A DNA stretch of 5,882 bases, taken from assembly GCA_005779435.1 (NCBI GenBank), contig SXJH01000010.1:1-5882 (forward strand), in the 5' to 3' direction. Source of the DNA: Nitrosomonas sp. (GTDB lineage: Bacteria; Pseudomonadota; Gammaproteobacteria; Burkholderiales; Nitrosomonadaceae). Below are positions 1 to 5,881 of the stretch, one piece after another (the first letter of the stretch is position 1; the number at the start of each line of letters is the position of its first letter). The notes beneath the pieces are model-generated. The model was not told the origin of the DNA and did no database searches. It was given only the letters and a program-made list of their open reading frames with translations. The translations under genes and the position numbers were made by a program.

Positions 1-176
1 CCCTCTCAATAAATATAATCTATAAATCAATTTATTAGGAATAATATTTTTTTGCAGTAACAATTTCTCAAAAACAAAAAACTCCAAACCAGCGCTTTTT
101 TTATTCATCAATTTTATAAGTAATAATTTACATCCAATTGAATAATAATAACATTCACAAAAAATTTATCTTTTTA

Positions 177-199
177 TTTGCAAAAAAAGGTTTGCAAAA
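177..199. repeat. Two tandem TTTGCAAA palindromes, possible operator
   Basis: The 9-base word TTTGCAAAA occurs at 177-185 and again at 191-199, a 14-base period. Its first eight bases (177-184 and 191-198) are a perfect palindrome. The second copy also sits inside a looser inverted repeat, GGTTT/AAACC at 189-201, and overlaps the candidate -35 element of the following gene. That position would suit a repressor or activator site, but chance is a real possibility in DNA this AT-rich. No known regulator is assigned. Confidence 0.3.
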
Positions 200-219
200 C
201 CCATTTTTTTATATATCCT
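192..219 (+). promoter_or_regulatory. Possible sigma70 promoter for the MltD-like gene
   Basis: TTGCAA at 192-197 (4 of 6 matches to the -35 consensus) is followed after 16 bases by TATCCT at 214-219 (4 of 6 matches to the -10 consensus). Transcription would begin near 226, giving a leader of about 28 bases to the ATG at 254. It would leave almost no leader for the alternative GTG at 230. Both hexamers are weak and the region is AT-rich, so this is tentative. Confidence 0.3.
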
Positions 220-253
220 GTCGGTCAGTGTGGAAATACAAAAACACAAGCTA

Positions 254-1549
254 ATGATTATAAAAAGAAATTATTACCTCGTTCTTCTGATTTCGCTTTT
301 TCTTGGATTTTGTGCAGTATTATCGCTTGACGCGGCAGCAAGTCGCCCGATTCAGGACAAATCGCAGCAGCAGTATTCTAATTTATGGGATCGTGTCCGT
401 AACGGCTTTGCATTAGCGCTTCCGCTTGACACAAAAACCATCCGAAGAATCGAGCAATCCTATACGCAGAATCCAGCAGCTTTTGAGCGCATGCTCGCTG
501 GCGGAGAACGCTATCTGTTTTATATCGTCGATGAAGTCGAACGTCGCGGTATGCCAATGGAAATTGCGCTCATCCCGTTTGTCGAAAGCGCATACAACCC
601 GTTGATTAAATCGGGCAGCCAAACTGCGGGCTTGTGGCAGTTCATACCGCAAACCGGGAAAACCATGGGATTAGCGCAAAATGTTTGGTATGACGACCGG
701 CGCGATATCGTGGCATCAACGCAAGCCGCTCTGGACTATTTGCAGTATTTGCATGACAAATTCGATAACTGGAAACTCGCCATTGCCGCTTATAATGTCG
801 GCGAAGGTGTGGTGAGTAAGGTTCTGGCGAAAAGCCTTCACAAGGGGAAGTCGGTCAATTTTTATGAATTGGGACTCCCCAGCGAAGTCAGGTACTACGT
901 TTTCAAATTGATGGCGGTTAAGGATATCATCGCCAATGCCAAAAAATTTGGCATACAGCTTCGATCGATGCCCAATCGACCGTATTTCGACCAAGTCCAA
1001 ATACACGAACATATCGACATCTCGCTTGTAACACACCTCGCCAATATCTCCCCCACCGAATTCTCCGCATTAAATCCAGCTTACAACCGTTATGTCATCA
1101 AAGTGTTGGATCAACCGCGTACGCTGCTGCTGCCCACAGACAAAAAAGAAAATTTTGTGAGAAACCTCGAAACCTACCAGGATCCGCAGTTTTCATGGCG
1201 GCTGTATCATGTTAGGAAAGGTGAAAAAATCAAAGACATCGCCGCTCGTCACGGTACGACCGTAAAGCAGCTGCAGACCATCAACGGTATTGCCAGAAAC
1301 AAAAATCCGGTCTTGGGGCAAAAAATTCTAGTCCCAAAAGTTGAAGTAACAAATCTGGCGAATAATAGCGCGCCAAATAGAAAACATTCCGGAAATAAAC
1401 AGCAATCCGATATTCATGTCGTAAAGAAAGGCGATACGTTGTATCACATCGCCAAACGGTACGGCACCACGATCGATCAAATCAAGCTCTGGAACAACAG
1501 CGACGAGAATTTATCGATAGGTCAGAAGCTTGTAATTGTAAAAGGCTAG
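254..1549 (+). CDS. mltD: MltD-like membrane-bound lytic murein transglycosylase with two LysM domains
   Basis: The predicted enzyme cleaves the MurNAc-GlcNAc bond of peptidoglycan, leaving a 1,6-anhydroMurNAc end, and acts in the periplasm during wall turnover. Numbering from ATG 254 (431 aa): a signal peptide at 1-29 has a basic start (MIIKRNYY), a long hydrophobic core and a probable cut after AAA. An SLT domain covers about 85-235, with the catalytic Glu at 111 in PFVESAYNP, AGLWQF at 125-130 and AAYNVGEG at 178-185. LysM domains lie at about 318-361 and 387-429 and would bind glycan. This SLT plus C-terminal LysM order and length match the MltD family (E. coli MltD is about 452 aa with two LysM). 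The only Cys in the signal region is preceded by LGF, a poor lipobox, so the protein may be soluble rather than a lipoprotein. An in-frame GTG at 230 adds eight residues. I chose ATG 254 because it gives a cleaner signal peptide, but neither start has a good ribosome-binding site. It converges with the peptidase gene. Confidence 0.88.
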   Translation: MIIKRNYYLVLLISLFLGFCAVLSLDAAASRPIQDKSQQQYSNLWDRVRNGFALALPLDTKTIRRIEQSYTQNPAAFERMLAGGERYLFYIVDEVERRGMPMEIALIPFVESAYNPLIKSGSQTAGLWQFIPQTGKTMGLAQNVWYDDRRDIVASTQAALDYLQYLHDKFDNWKLAIAAYNVGEGVVSKVLAKSLHKGKSVNFYELGLPSEVRYYVFKLMAVKDIIANAKKFGIQLRSMPNRPYFDQVQIHEHIDISLVTHLANISPTEFSALNPAYNRYVIKVLDQPRTLLLPTDKKENFVRNLETYQDPQFSWRLYHVRKGEKIKDIAARHGTTVKQLQTINGIARNKNPVLGQKILVPKVEVTNLANNSAPNRKHSGNKQQSDIHVVKKGDTLYHIAKRYGTTIDQIKLWNNSDENLSIGQKLVIVKG

Positions 1550-1572
1550 GCGCCTTCGGGACTCCCGGGAAG
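1542..1572. terminator. Weak hairpins in the convergent gap, possible terminator
   Basis: The 63-base gap between the two convergent genes begins with overlapping short inverted repeats. AAGGC (1542-1546) can pair with GCCTT (1552-1556) around the stop codon. CTTC/GGG at 1554-1560 can pair with CCC/GAAG at 1564-1572 with a two-base bulge. On the minus strand the first hairpin is followed by a short T run, so it might serve the peptidase gene. On the plus strand no T tract follows. This is weak evidence for intrinsic termination. Confidence 0.25.
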
Positions 1573-1612
1573 TTGTCTCTTTACTTTGTCAGCCTTGCAT
1601 GATTCGTCACAG

Positions 1613-3091
1613 CTAATCGTCGGCTTTCTCGATATTTCTTTGTAGCAACTCAATGCCCCAGCCAACGCCGAATCCGGTGATTTCACTGTCGACGGCGCCC
1701 AAACCGCCTTTATGGCTGCTGGCGGACAAATCCATATGCAGCCATGGGGTATCATCGTCCACGAATCGCCGCAAGAAACAAGCCGCAAGGATATGATCGA
1801 ATTCCCCGCCTATTTCGCATTGTTTAATATCGGCAATTGCGCTTTCCAGGCTTTCCTCGTAATCGGCGTCCATTGGGAACGCGCAAACGCGCTCTCCGCT
1901 CTTCTTGCCCGCGACAATCGCCTGCTCTGTCAATTCGTCGCGATTGCTGAAGATCCCGCTGTAACGCGATCCCAGTGCCGTTTCCATGCTCCCCGTCAGT
2001 GTTGCGAAATCGAGGATTAAATCCGGCTTCAATTTCCCTGCCAGCGTCAACGTATCCGCAAGAACCATTCGGCCTTCGGCGTCGGTATGGACAATCTCAA
2101 TCGACAACCCATTCAATGCGGAAATGATATCGTTTTGTTTATATGCGCTTGGGCTGATGTGATTCTGCGCAATCGCCAGCCAGCAATCGATCTTCACCGG
2201 AATTTCAGCACGCGTCGCGGCCAGCAAAATACCCAGCGCGACAGCCGATCCGTTCATATCTTTGTGCATACCCTGCATATAGCGGGCAGGCTTTAGATTG
2301 TGCCCGCCAGTATCGAAACAAATCCCTTTGCCGATAATCGCGACATGTTTCGTTTTATTTTTTTGCTTGCCATGATGCTGCAAATGAACAATTGCGGCAT
2401 CGTCGGTATCGCTTCCTTGCGCTACCGCCACAAACGCGCCCGCTCCCATTTCTTTCAATTTATTCAGATCGTATTCTTGATACTTCCAGCCTTCGTTTTC
2501 CGCCAGCTTCTTTATTTGCTGACGATATGCCTTCGGTGTCAATTCATTGGCAGGCAACGCCGTCAAACCGCGCACCAGTAAATTACCTTCCGCTTTAGCG
2601 CGCTGTATGTTGAAATTATCCGCGTCTTTATAACCATGCAGAAAAATTTTGGCCAATGATTTAGGTGCCGGTTTATTTTTCCGTACCGGCAGAATCGCGC
2701 CATTCACCCAAGCCGCATAAACGGCCAATTCTGCAACATCTTGTTTTTGCTGGGTCGAGCCGTAAACCGCAATGTGTATTTCGGCGGGATGTTCTGCGAG
2801 CAGCAATTTGATCGCTTTGCGTATAACGGTTTGTTGCGCGAATACTGATTGATTGGTGTCGATCATAACCCAAGCGCATAATTCGCCTTGCTGAAGATCG
2901 CCGCTAACCGGTGTTTCGGATAGTTCCGTCAACAGCATTTCGCGCCGCGACAGCAATTTTTCCAGTGTTTCTTCACCGAAGAACTGGTATTTTTTGGGTA
3001 ACTTTTCTGATTTGGGAAGTATTACGAGGGTATGCGATGCTTTAATTGATTGATCAATAGGCGATATATTCTGGTGAAGTGAAGCCAGCAT
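1613..3091 (-). CDS. M17 leucyl aminopeptidase family metalloprotease
   Basis: The predicted cytoplasmic two-metal aminopeptidase removes N-terminal residues from peptides. The C-terminal catalytic domain (about 170-485 of 492) has every M17 active-site residue. Metal ligands are Lys255 and Asp260 (GKGICFDTGG), Asp278 (KDMNGSA), Asp337 and Glu339 (TDAEGR). Catalytic residues are Lys267 (NLKP) and Arg341. The intervals between them are identical to those in E. coli PepA (270, 275, 282, 293, 352, 354, 356). The usual Asn before TDAEGR is His336 here. The N-terminal third (1-165) is divergent, so this may be a second M17 paralogue rather than the classic PepA, and I give no symbol. In E. coli PepA the N-terminal domain contributes to DNA binding; nothing here shows that role. 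The ATG has a good ribosome-binding site (AGGAAA, 7 bases before it). The gene is divergent from thyA and convergent with the transglycosylase gene. Confidence 0.9.
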   Translation of the reverse strand: MLASLHQNISPIDQSIKASHTLVILPKSEKLPKKYQFFGEETLEKLLSRREMLLTELSETPVSGDLQQGELCAWVMIDTNQSVFAQQTVIRKAIKLLLAEHPAEIHIAVYGSTQQKQDVAELAVYAAWVNGAILPVRKNKPAPKSLAKIFLHGYKDADNFNIQRAKAEGNLLVRGLTALPANELTPKAYRQQIKKLAENEGWKYQEYDLNKLKEMGAGAFVAVAQGSDTDDAAIVHLQHHGKQKNKTKHVAIIGKGICFDTGGHNLKPARYMQGMHKDMNGSAVALGILLAATRAEIPVKIDCWLAIAQNHISPSAYKQNDIISALNGLSIEIVHTDAEGRMVLADTLTLAGKLKPDLILDFATLTGSMETALGSRYSGIFSNRDELTEQAIVAGKKSGERVCAFPMDADYEESLESAIADIKQCEIGGEFDHILAACFLRRFVDDDTPWLHMDLSASSHKGGLGAVDSEITGFGVGWGIELLQRNIEKADD

Positions 3092-3098
3092 TAAGAAC

Positions 3099-3104
3099 TT
3101 TCCT
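3099..3104 (-). promoter_or_regulatory. Ribosome-binding site of the M17 peptidase
   Basis: Read on the minus strand, AGGAAA lies 7 bases before the ATG at 3091. It supports that start over any internal ATG. Confidence 0.65.
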
Positions 3105-3167
3105 GTTAAATATTATTTTTCTGGGTGACATATCAAACGTCATTCGACAATGATTGCGGATAGTATT

Positions 3168-3176
3168 TGCTATTAT
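3168..3176 (+). promoter_or_regulatory. Candidate extended -10 promoter element for thyA-folA
   Basis: TGCTATTAT fits the extended -10 pattern TGnTATAAT with one mismatch in the hexamer (TATTAT at 3171-3176). No good -35 hexamer lies at 16-18 bases, which is common for extended -10 promoters. Transcription would start near 3183, leaving about 77 bases of leader before the thyA ATG at 3260. It overlaps the candidate -10 of the opposite strand. Confidence 0.4.
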
Positions 3177-3177
3177 A
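3172..3177 (-). promoter_or_regulatory. Candidate -10 element for the M17 peptidase
   Basis: On the minus strand these bases read as a perfect TATAAT. No convincing -35 is found at 16-18 bases upstream. A start near 3165 would give a leader of about 74 bases. An alternative, TTGATA (minus strand, 3136-3131) with TAATAT (3115-3110), has a 15-base spacer and is closer to the gene. The two cannot be separated from sequence alone. Confidence 0.35.
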
Positions 3178-3259
3178 TACGGGTTATGTGCACTATGGCT
3201 GCGATCGTCTTGCCTGGAACACGCACTCAACCGGCTTTTCATCGGGGATATCAATCCAA

Positions 3260-4054
3260 ATGCGCCAATATCTGGAATTAATACAACACGTTATCGACCA
3301 TGGCCAGCAAAAGACCGACCGCACGGGTACCGGCACATTATCGGTTTTTGGTTATCAGATGCGGTTTAACTTAGCCGACGGCTTTCCGTTGGTGACCACC
3401 AAGAAATGCCACCTAAAATCCATCATTCATGAATTGCTGTGGTTCTTGCAAGGCGACACCAATATCGGCTACCTGCGCAAGAACGGCGTAACGATCTGGG
3501 ATGAATGGGCCGATGAATATGGTGATCTCGGCCCCATTTACGGCCATCAATGGCGTTCCTGGACTACGGCGGATAACCGGCATATCGACCAATTGCAGCA
3601 AGTCATCGAACAAATCAAGCACACGCCCGATTCACGTCGCATGATCGTTTCCGCATGGAACGTCGGCGATTTACAAAAAATGCGCTTGCCGCCATGCCAT
3701 GCCTTCTTTCAGTTTTATGTTGCCGACAATCGCCTGTCATGCCAGCTCTACCAACGCAGCGCGGATATTTTTCTCGGCGTGCCTTTCAATATCGCATCGT
3801 ATGCATTGCTGACCATGATGATCGCGCAAGCTTGCGATCTTGAAGCCGGAGATTTTGTACATACATTCGGCGATGCGCACTTGTATTTGAATCACCTGGA
3901 ACAAGCCCGCGAACAATTGTCGCGCACACCCCGGCCATTGCCAGTGATGAAGCTGAATCCGGAAATACGCGATATTCTGGATTTCCAGTACCAGGATTTT
4001 TCCCTGGAAAATTATGACCCTCACCCGGCCATCAAAGCCCCGGTAGCCGTATGA
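3260..4054 (+). CDS. thyA: Thymidylate synthase
   Basis: It converts dUMP and 5,10-methylene-tetrahydrofolate to dTMP and dihydrofolate in the cytoplasm, the de novo route to dTTP. The protein has 264 residues, the same length as E. coli ThyA, and key residues fall at the same positions: Arg21, Glu58, nucleophile Cys146 ([13 protein letters not shown]), Arg166 (CQLYQRS), Asp169, Asn177 (PFNIASY), His207 and Tyr209 (DAHLY). It ends in the family's conserved IKAPVAV. An in-frame ATG at 3167 would add 31 residues ([12 protein letters not shown] and onward) with no counterpart in the family. The start at 3260 gives the standard MxQYLEL N-terminus and has GGGGA at 3244-3248, 11 bases upstream. The stop overlaps the folA start by 4 bases (ATGA), implying one transcript and translational coupling. 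The HTFGDAHLY segment is WTGGDTHLY in E. coli, a minor variation outside the catalytic residues. Confidence 0.97.
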   Translation: MRQYLELIQHVIDHGQQKTDRTGTGTLSVFGYQMRFNLADGFPLVTTKKCHLKSIIHELLWFLQGDTNIGYLRKNGVTIWDEWADEYGDLGPIYGHQWRSWTTADNRHIDQLQQVIEQIKHTPDSRRMIVSAWNVGDLQKMRLPPCHAFFQFYVADNRLSCQLYQRSADIFLGVPFNIASYALLTMMIAQACDLEAGDFVHTFGDAHLYLNHLEQAREQLSRTPRPLPVMKLNPEIRDILDFQYQDFSLENYDPHPAIKAPVAV

Positions 4055-4569
4055 CGCCGCTACGCCTATCGTTATTAGTCGCCATGGCCAAGAATCGCGT
4101 CATTGGCCGCAACAACCAATTGCCTTGGCACCTATCGGCAGATCTGAAGCATTTCAAATTCCTGACCATGGGACAGACAATCGTCATGGGACGAAAAACC
4201 TTCGAATCGATCGGCAAACCTCTACCCGGAAGAGCAAACATCATTATTACGCGCCAGACGGGTTACGAAGTGCCAGGCGCAACAGTCGTCAATTCGCTCG
4301 AAGATGCACTATTGATCTGCGAGGAAACCAGCGTCGGCAACAGCGAAAATTTCATCATCGGCGGCGAAAAGCTCTATCGGCAAACGCTCAAACTGTGCCA
4401 GCGCATTTATATCACCGAGATTCAACGGGATTTTGAAGGCGACGTATATTTCCCGGAATTCGACCTGACCGACTGGGAAGAAACACAGCGCGACAAACAT
4501 ATTTCCGACAGCGACGACCGCTTGGAATTTCATTTCGTCGTTTTGGATCGAAAAGAATCCATCAAATAA
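4051..4569 (+). CDS. folA: Dihydrofolate reductase
   Basis: It reduces dihydrofolate to tetrahydrofolate with NADPH, regenerating the cofactor that ThyA oxidises. It is 172 aa, slightly longer than E. coli FolA (159). Visible family features are the N-terminal strand and loop [16 protein letters not shown] (11-26), the active-site acid Asp31 in LSADLKHFK (equivalent to E. coli Asp27), the NADPH-binding segment GRKTFESIG (47-55), PLPGR with the folate-binding Arg61, IIGG (102-105) contacting the cofactor, and EGDVYFPEF (129-137). The ATG overlaps the thyA stop as ATGA. With no strong ribosome-binding site of its own, it probably depends on coupling to thyA translation. I see no hairpin terminator between its stop and the tRNA promoter, so some readthrough into the tRNA is possible. 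Confidence 0.96.
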   Translation: MTPLRLSLLVAMAKNRVIGRNNQLPWHLSADLKHFKFLTMGQTIVMGRKTFESIGKPLPGRANIIITRQTGYEVPGATVVNSLEDALLICEETSVGNSENFIIGGEKLYRQTLKLCQRIYITEIQRDFEGDVYFPEFDLTDWEETQRDKHISDSDDRLEFHFVVLDRKESIK

Positions 4570-4656
4570 AACCTCGCATACACGCCATAACCGGCAGCCA
4601 AAGCAAACGTCACTTTTATTAACGACCAAATCCTGTATAATGCCGGGTCTGGTTTC
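4570..4656 (+). promoter_or_regulatory. Stable-RNA type promoter for tRNA-Lys
   Basis: A perfect TATAAT lies at 4636-4641, preceded by TG at 4634-4635. It is followed at once by a GC-rich stretch (GCCGGG, 4642-4647), the kind of discriminator found at stable-RNA promoters under stringent control. No good -35 is seen at 16-18 bases. Transcription would start near 4648, about 9 bases before the tRNA. The rest of this gap, after folA, shows no other feature. Confidence 0.6.
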
Positions 4657-4732
4657 GGGTCGTTAGCTCAGCCGGTAGAGCAGCGGACTTTTAATCCGTT
4701 GGTCGGCAGTTCGAATCTGCCACGACCTACCA
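4657..4732 (+). tRNA. tRNA-Lys (anticodon UUU), CCA encoded
   Basis: It folds into a full cloverleaf. The acceptor stem is GGGTCGT (4657-4663) with ACGACCT (4722-4728). The D stem is GCTC/GAGC (4666-4669, 4678-4681). The anticodon stem is GCGGA/TCCGT (4683-4687, 4695-4699) around the loop CTTTTAA, with TTT at 4690-4692. The T stem is GGCAG/CTGCC around TTCGAAT (4710-4716). The discriminator is A4729 and CCA is 4730-4732. The top acceptor pair is G1-U72 rather than the usual G1-C72, and the anticodon stem also has one G-U pair at its outer end. All other stem pairs are Watson-Crick, so the gene looks functional. Its 3' end is next to an integrase gene and is a likely integration target. Confidence 0.97.
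4710..4732. other. Probable attachment site (att) at the 3' end of tRNA-Lys
   Basis: Tyrosine recombinases very often use the T loop to 3' end of a tRNA gene as attB, restoring the tRNA with an identical piece carried by the element. A recombinase gene ends 25 bases beyond this tRNA, which fits. The exact core cannot be set because the matching copy at the far end of the element is not in the window. The extent given is T loop to CCA, chosen by analogy. Confidence 0.45.
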
Positions 4733-4740
4733 ATTAAAAG

Positions 4741-4777
4741 AAGGGGTTAGCATGAGGCTAGCCCCTTTTCTCTTTTT
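4741..4777 (+). terminator. Rho-independent terminator of tRNA-Lys, probably bidirectional
   Basis: AAGGGGTTAGC (4741-4751) pairs with GCTAGCCCCTT (4757-4767) in an 11-bp stem with one G-U pair and a five-base loop, followed by TTTTCTCTTTTT (4766-4777). It begins 8 bases after the tRNA CCA. On the minus strand the same stem is followed by CTTTTAATT, so it may also stop the integrase transcript. The integrase stop codon (4758-4760) lies within the right arm of the stem. Confidence 0.88.
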
Positions 4778-5822
4778 GAACGTGACAAAAACGTGACAAA
4801 TTCACCACATTCCCGCCTCGTCCACCCTCGATTCTAGCTGCTGCAATCCGTAAATGCTCAGTAGCATACTTCGCATAGCGATCCACCATGATCCTGGATT
4901 TCCAGCCGCCTAAATCCTTCAGTTCATCGCAACTCGTGCCAGCCTGACGATGCCATGAAGCCCAAGTATGCCTGAGATCATGAAACCGGAAATCCTTCAA
5001 TCCTGCTTTAGCTAGAGCGGTATGCCACGCACTGTTCGTAATTTCCCAGAGAATAGGCTTACCTTGATAGGTAAAACAAAACTGCTCATGCTTTCCGAGT
5101 TGCTCTTCAAGAACAACGATAGCATCGTAATTCAGCGGCACACCTCGCGGCGTTCCATTCTTGGTTTGGTTAAGCCAGGCTGTTTTACGTTCCAAATCAA
5201 CCCGATTCCATTCCAAACCGGTTATCTCCCTAGCACGGCATCCAGTAGCAAGAGCGAAGCGGATCAAGGCCGCCAAATGAGAAGGACTAACGGCTATTAA
5301 CCGATTAGCTTCCTCTCTTGTTAACCATCGATCACGTTCCATTTCACCTACTAAAAAGCGAATCTTTGGCATAGTTTCAATCCATTGCCATTCATCTCGT
5401 GCCATACGCAGCAAGCTACGAATTAATGCCAGATAACGATTTACTGTAGCAGGCTTATTTCCTTTGGCAAGCACACCTTGTATAACAGACCAAATTACAT
5501 CACCAGTAATCTGATCTAATAATAAGTGACCTAGAAAAGGATCAAGCTTGCAGCAAATGCGCTGAACATCGTCAAAGTTTCGCAAATTCGCTTTAATCGT
5601 GAGATACCGTACCACGGCTTCTTGCCATGAGCGTTGGGGCTTGAATCCGAAATGATGTTCCCGAAATGCTTCCAGCCGGATTTTGGCTAGCAGTGCTTCA
5701 GCGTCTTGTCGGTTTTCAGTCCCAGCACTCTGGCGTATTCGTTTGCCGTTTGGGAGCGTTGTTGCAATCCACCAGAAACGTGAATCTTGTCTCCGGTAGA
5801 CTCCTTCTTGGGTTTGGGCCAT
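4758..5822 (-). CDS. Tyrosine recombinase / site-specific integrase
   Basis: This phage- or island-type integrase would carry out strand exchange between the element and the tRNA-Lys site. It has 354 aa, a normal length. The N-terminal segment (GVYRRQDSRFWWIATTLPNGKRIRQSAGT, about 7-35) resembles arm-type DNA-binding domains, about 65-160 is the helical core-binding domain, and about 167-322 is the catalytic domain. Catalytic residues visible are Arg196 (TGCRAREI), Lys221 (QTKNG), His281 and Arg284 (HDLRHTW), Trp307 (LGGWKS, a known replacement for the third His) and nucleophile Tyr316 (VDRYAKY). All are present, so it is probably active. The start is well fixed: ATG 5822 has a perfect AAGGAGG four bases upstream, and an in-frame TAA lies five codons before the ATG. 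The gene points toward the tRNA and ends inside its terminator. The last residues are encoded by a tandem repeat. No excisionase or cargo gene is visible. Confidence 0.94.
   Translation of the reverse strand: MAQTQEGVYRRQDSRFWWIATTLPNGKRIRQSAGTENRQDAEALLAKIRLEAFREHHFGFKPQRSWQEAVVRYLTIKANLRNFDDVQRICCKLDPFLGHLLLDQITGDVIWSVIQGVLAKGNKPATVNRYLALIRSLLRMARDEWQWIETMPKIRFLVGEMERDRWLTREEANRLIAVSPSHLAALIRFALATGCRAREITGLEWNRVDLERKTAWLNQTKNGTPRGVPLNYDAIVVLEEQLGKHEQFCFTYQGKPILWEITNSAWHTALAKAGLKDFRFHDLRHTWASWHRQAGTSCDELKDLGGWKSRIMVDRYAKYATEHLRIAAARIEGGRGGNVVNLSRFCHVQKEKRG
4779..4800. repeat. Perfect 11-bp tandem repeat in the integrase 3' end
   Basis: AACGTGACAAA occurs twice with no gap, at 4779-4789 and 4790-4800. 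It lies about 50 bases from the tRNA 3' end and inside the integrase gene. Because 11 is not a multiple of three, the copies are read in different frames, giving LSRF and then FCHV. The period is about one helical turn, as expected for adjacent binding sites of an integrase arm-binding domain or an excisionase. That role is inferred from position and spacing. Confidence 0.6.
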
Positions 5823-5881
5823 ATTGCCTCCTTCTTAGCCCGCCCGTGCTCGCACTGCTTATATTCTTCTATCCAGGCATC
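5687..5881 (-). CDS. Possible partial open frame overlapping the integrase start; doubtful
   Basis: One minus-strand frame is open from the window edge, through the region upstream of the integrase and on into the integrase gene in another frame, ending at TAG 5687-5689 after about 65 codons. Its first part reads DAWIEEYKQCEHGRAKK, a charged sequence I do not recognise. Only about 20 codons lie outside the integrase, so chance could explain it. It may instead be the tail of an upstream element gene that overlaps the integrase. Confidence 0.15.
   Translation of the reverse strand, partial: DAWIEEYKQCEHGRAKKEAIWPKPKKESTGDKIHVSGGLQQRSQTANEYARVLGLKTDKTLKHC
5827..5833 (-). promoter_or_regulatory. 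Ribosome-binding site of the integrase
   Basis: The minus strand reads AAGGAGG, a perfect Shine-Dalgarno match, 4 bases before ATG 5822. The spacing is a little short, but the match fixes the start. No promoter is recognisable in the 49 bases between it and the window edge, so the integrase promoter, or an upstream gene in its operon, probably lies outside. Confidence 0.75.

Larger units (their letters stand above)
1..229. other. AT-rich intergenic leader upstream of the transglycosylase gene
   Basis: This stretch has 53 G/C in 229 bases (about 23%), far below the coding regions that follow, and I find no credible gene or RNA in it. It is dominated by A and T runs. The notable elements are two TTTGCAAA palindromes near its right end and a possible promoter just before the transglycosylase gene, both listed separately. 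Any gene further left is outside the window. Confidence 0.7.

Noticed and set aside
1712..2598. Several plus-strand open frames within the peptidase gene
   Set aside because: They are antisense to a gene whose complete M17 active site is visible, and they show no motif or ribosome-binding site.
3054..3254. Minus-strand 66-codon frame overlapping the peptidase start and the divergent gap
   Set aside because: It lies mostly in the intergenic gap, resembles no protein I know, and overlaps the well-supported ribosome-binding site and start of the peptidase. It is best read as a chance frame.
3167..3259. N-terminal extension of ThyA from ATG 3167
   Set aside because: The added 31 residues have no counterpart in the family, and the protein from 3260 has exactly the length and numbering of E. 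coli ThyA. The extension would also begin inside the candidate -10 region.
4309..4629. Minus-strand 106-codon frame across folA and the following gap
   Set aside because: It is antisense to a clearly recognisable dihydrofolate reductase, and its protein shows no motif.
4590..4647. Inverted repeat CCGGCA (4591-4596) and TGCCGG (4641-4646) upstream of tRNA-Lys
   Set aside because: There are only 6 bp with 44 bases between the arms and no T tract. The right arm is better explained as part of the promoter discriminator, so chance is likely.
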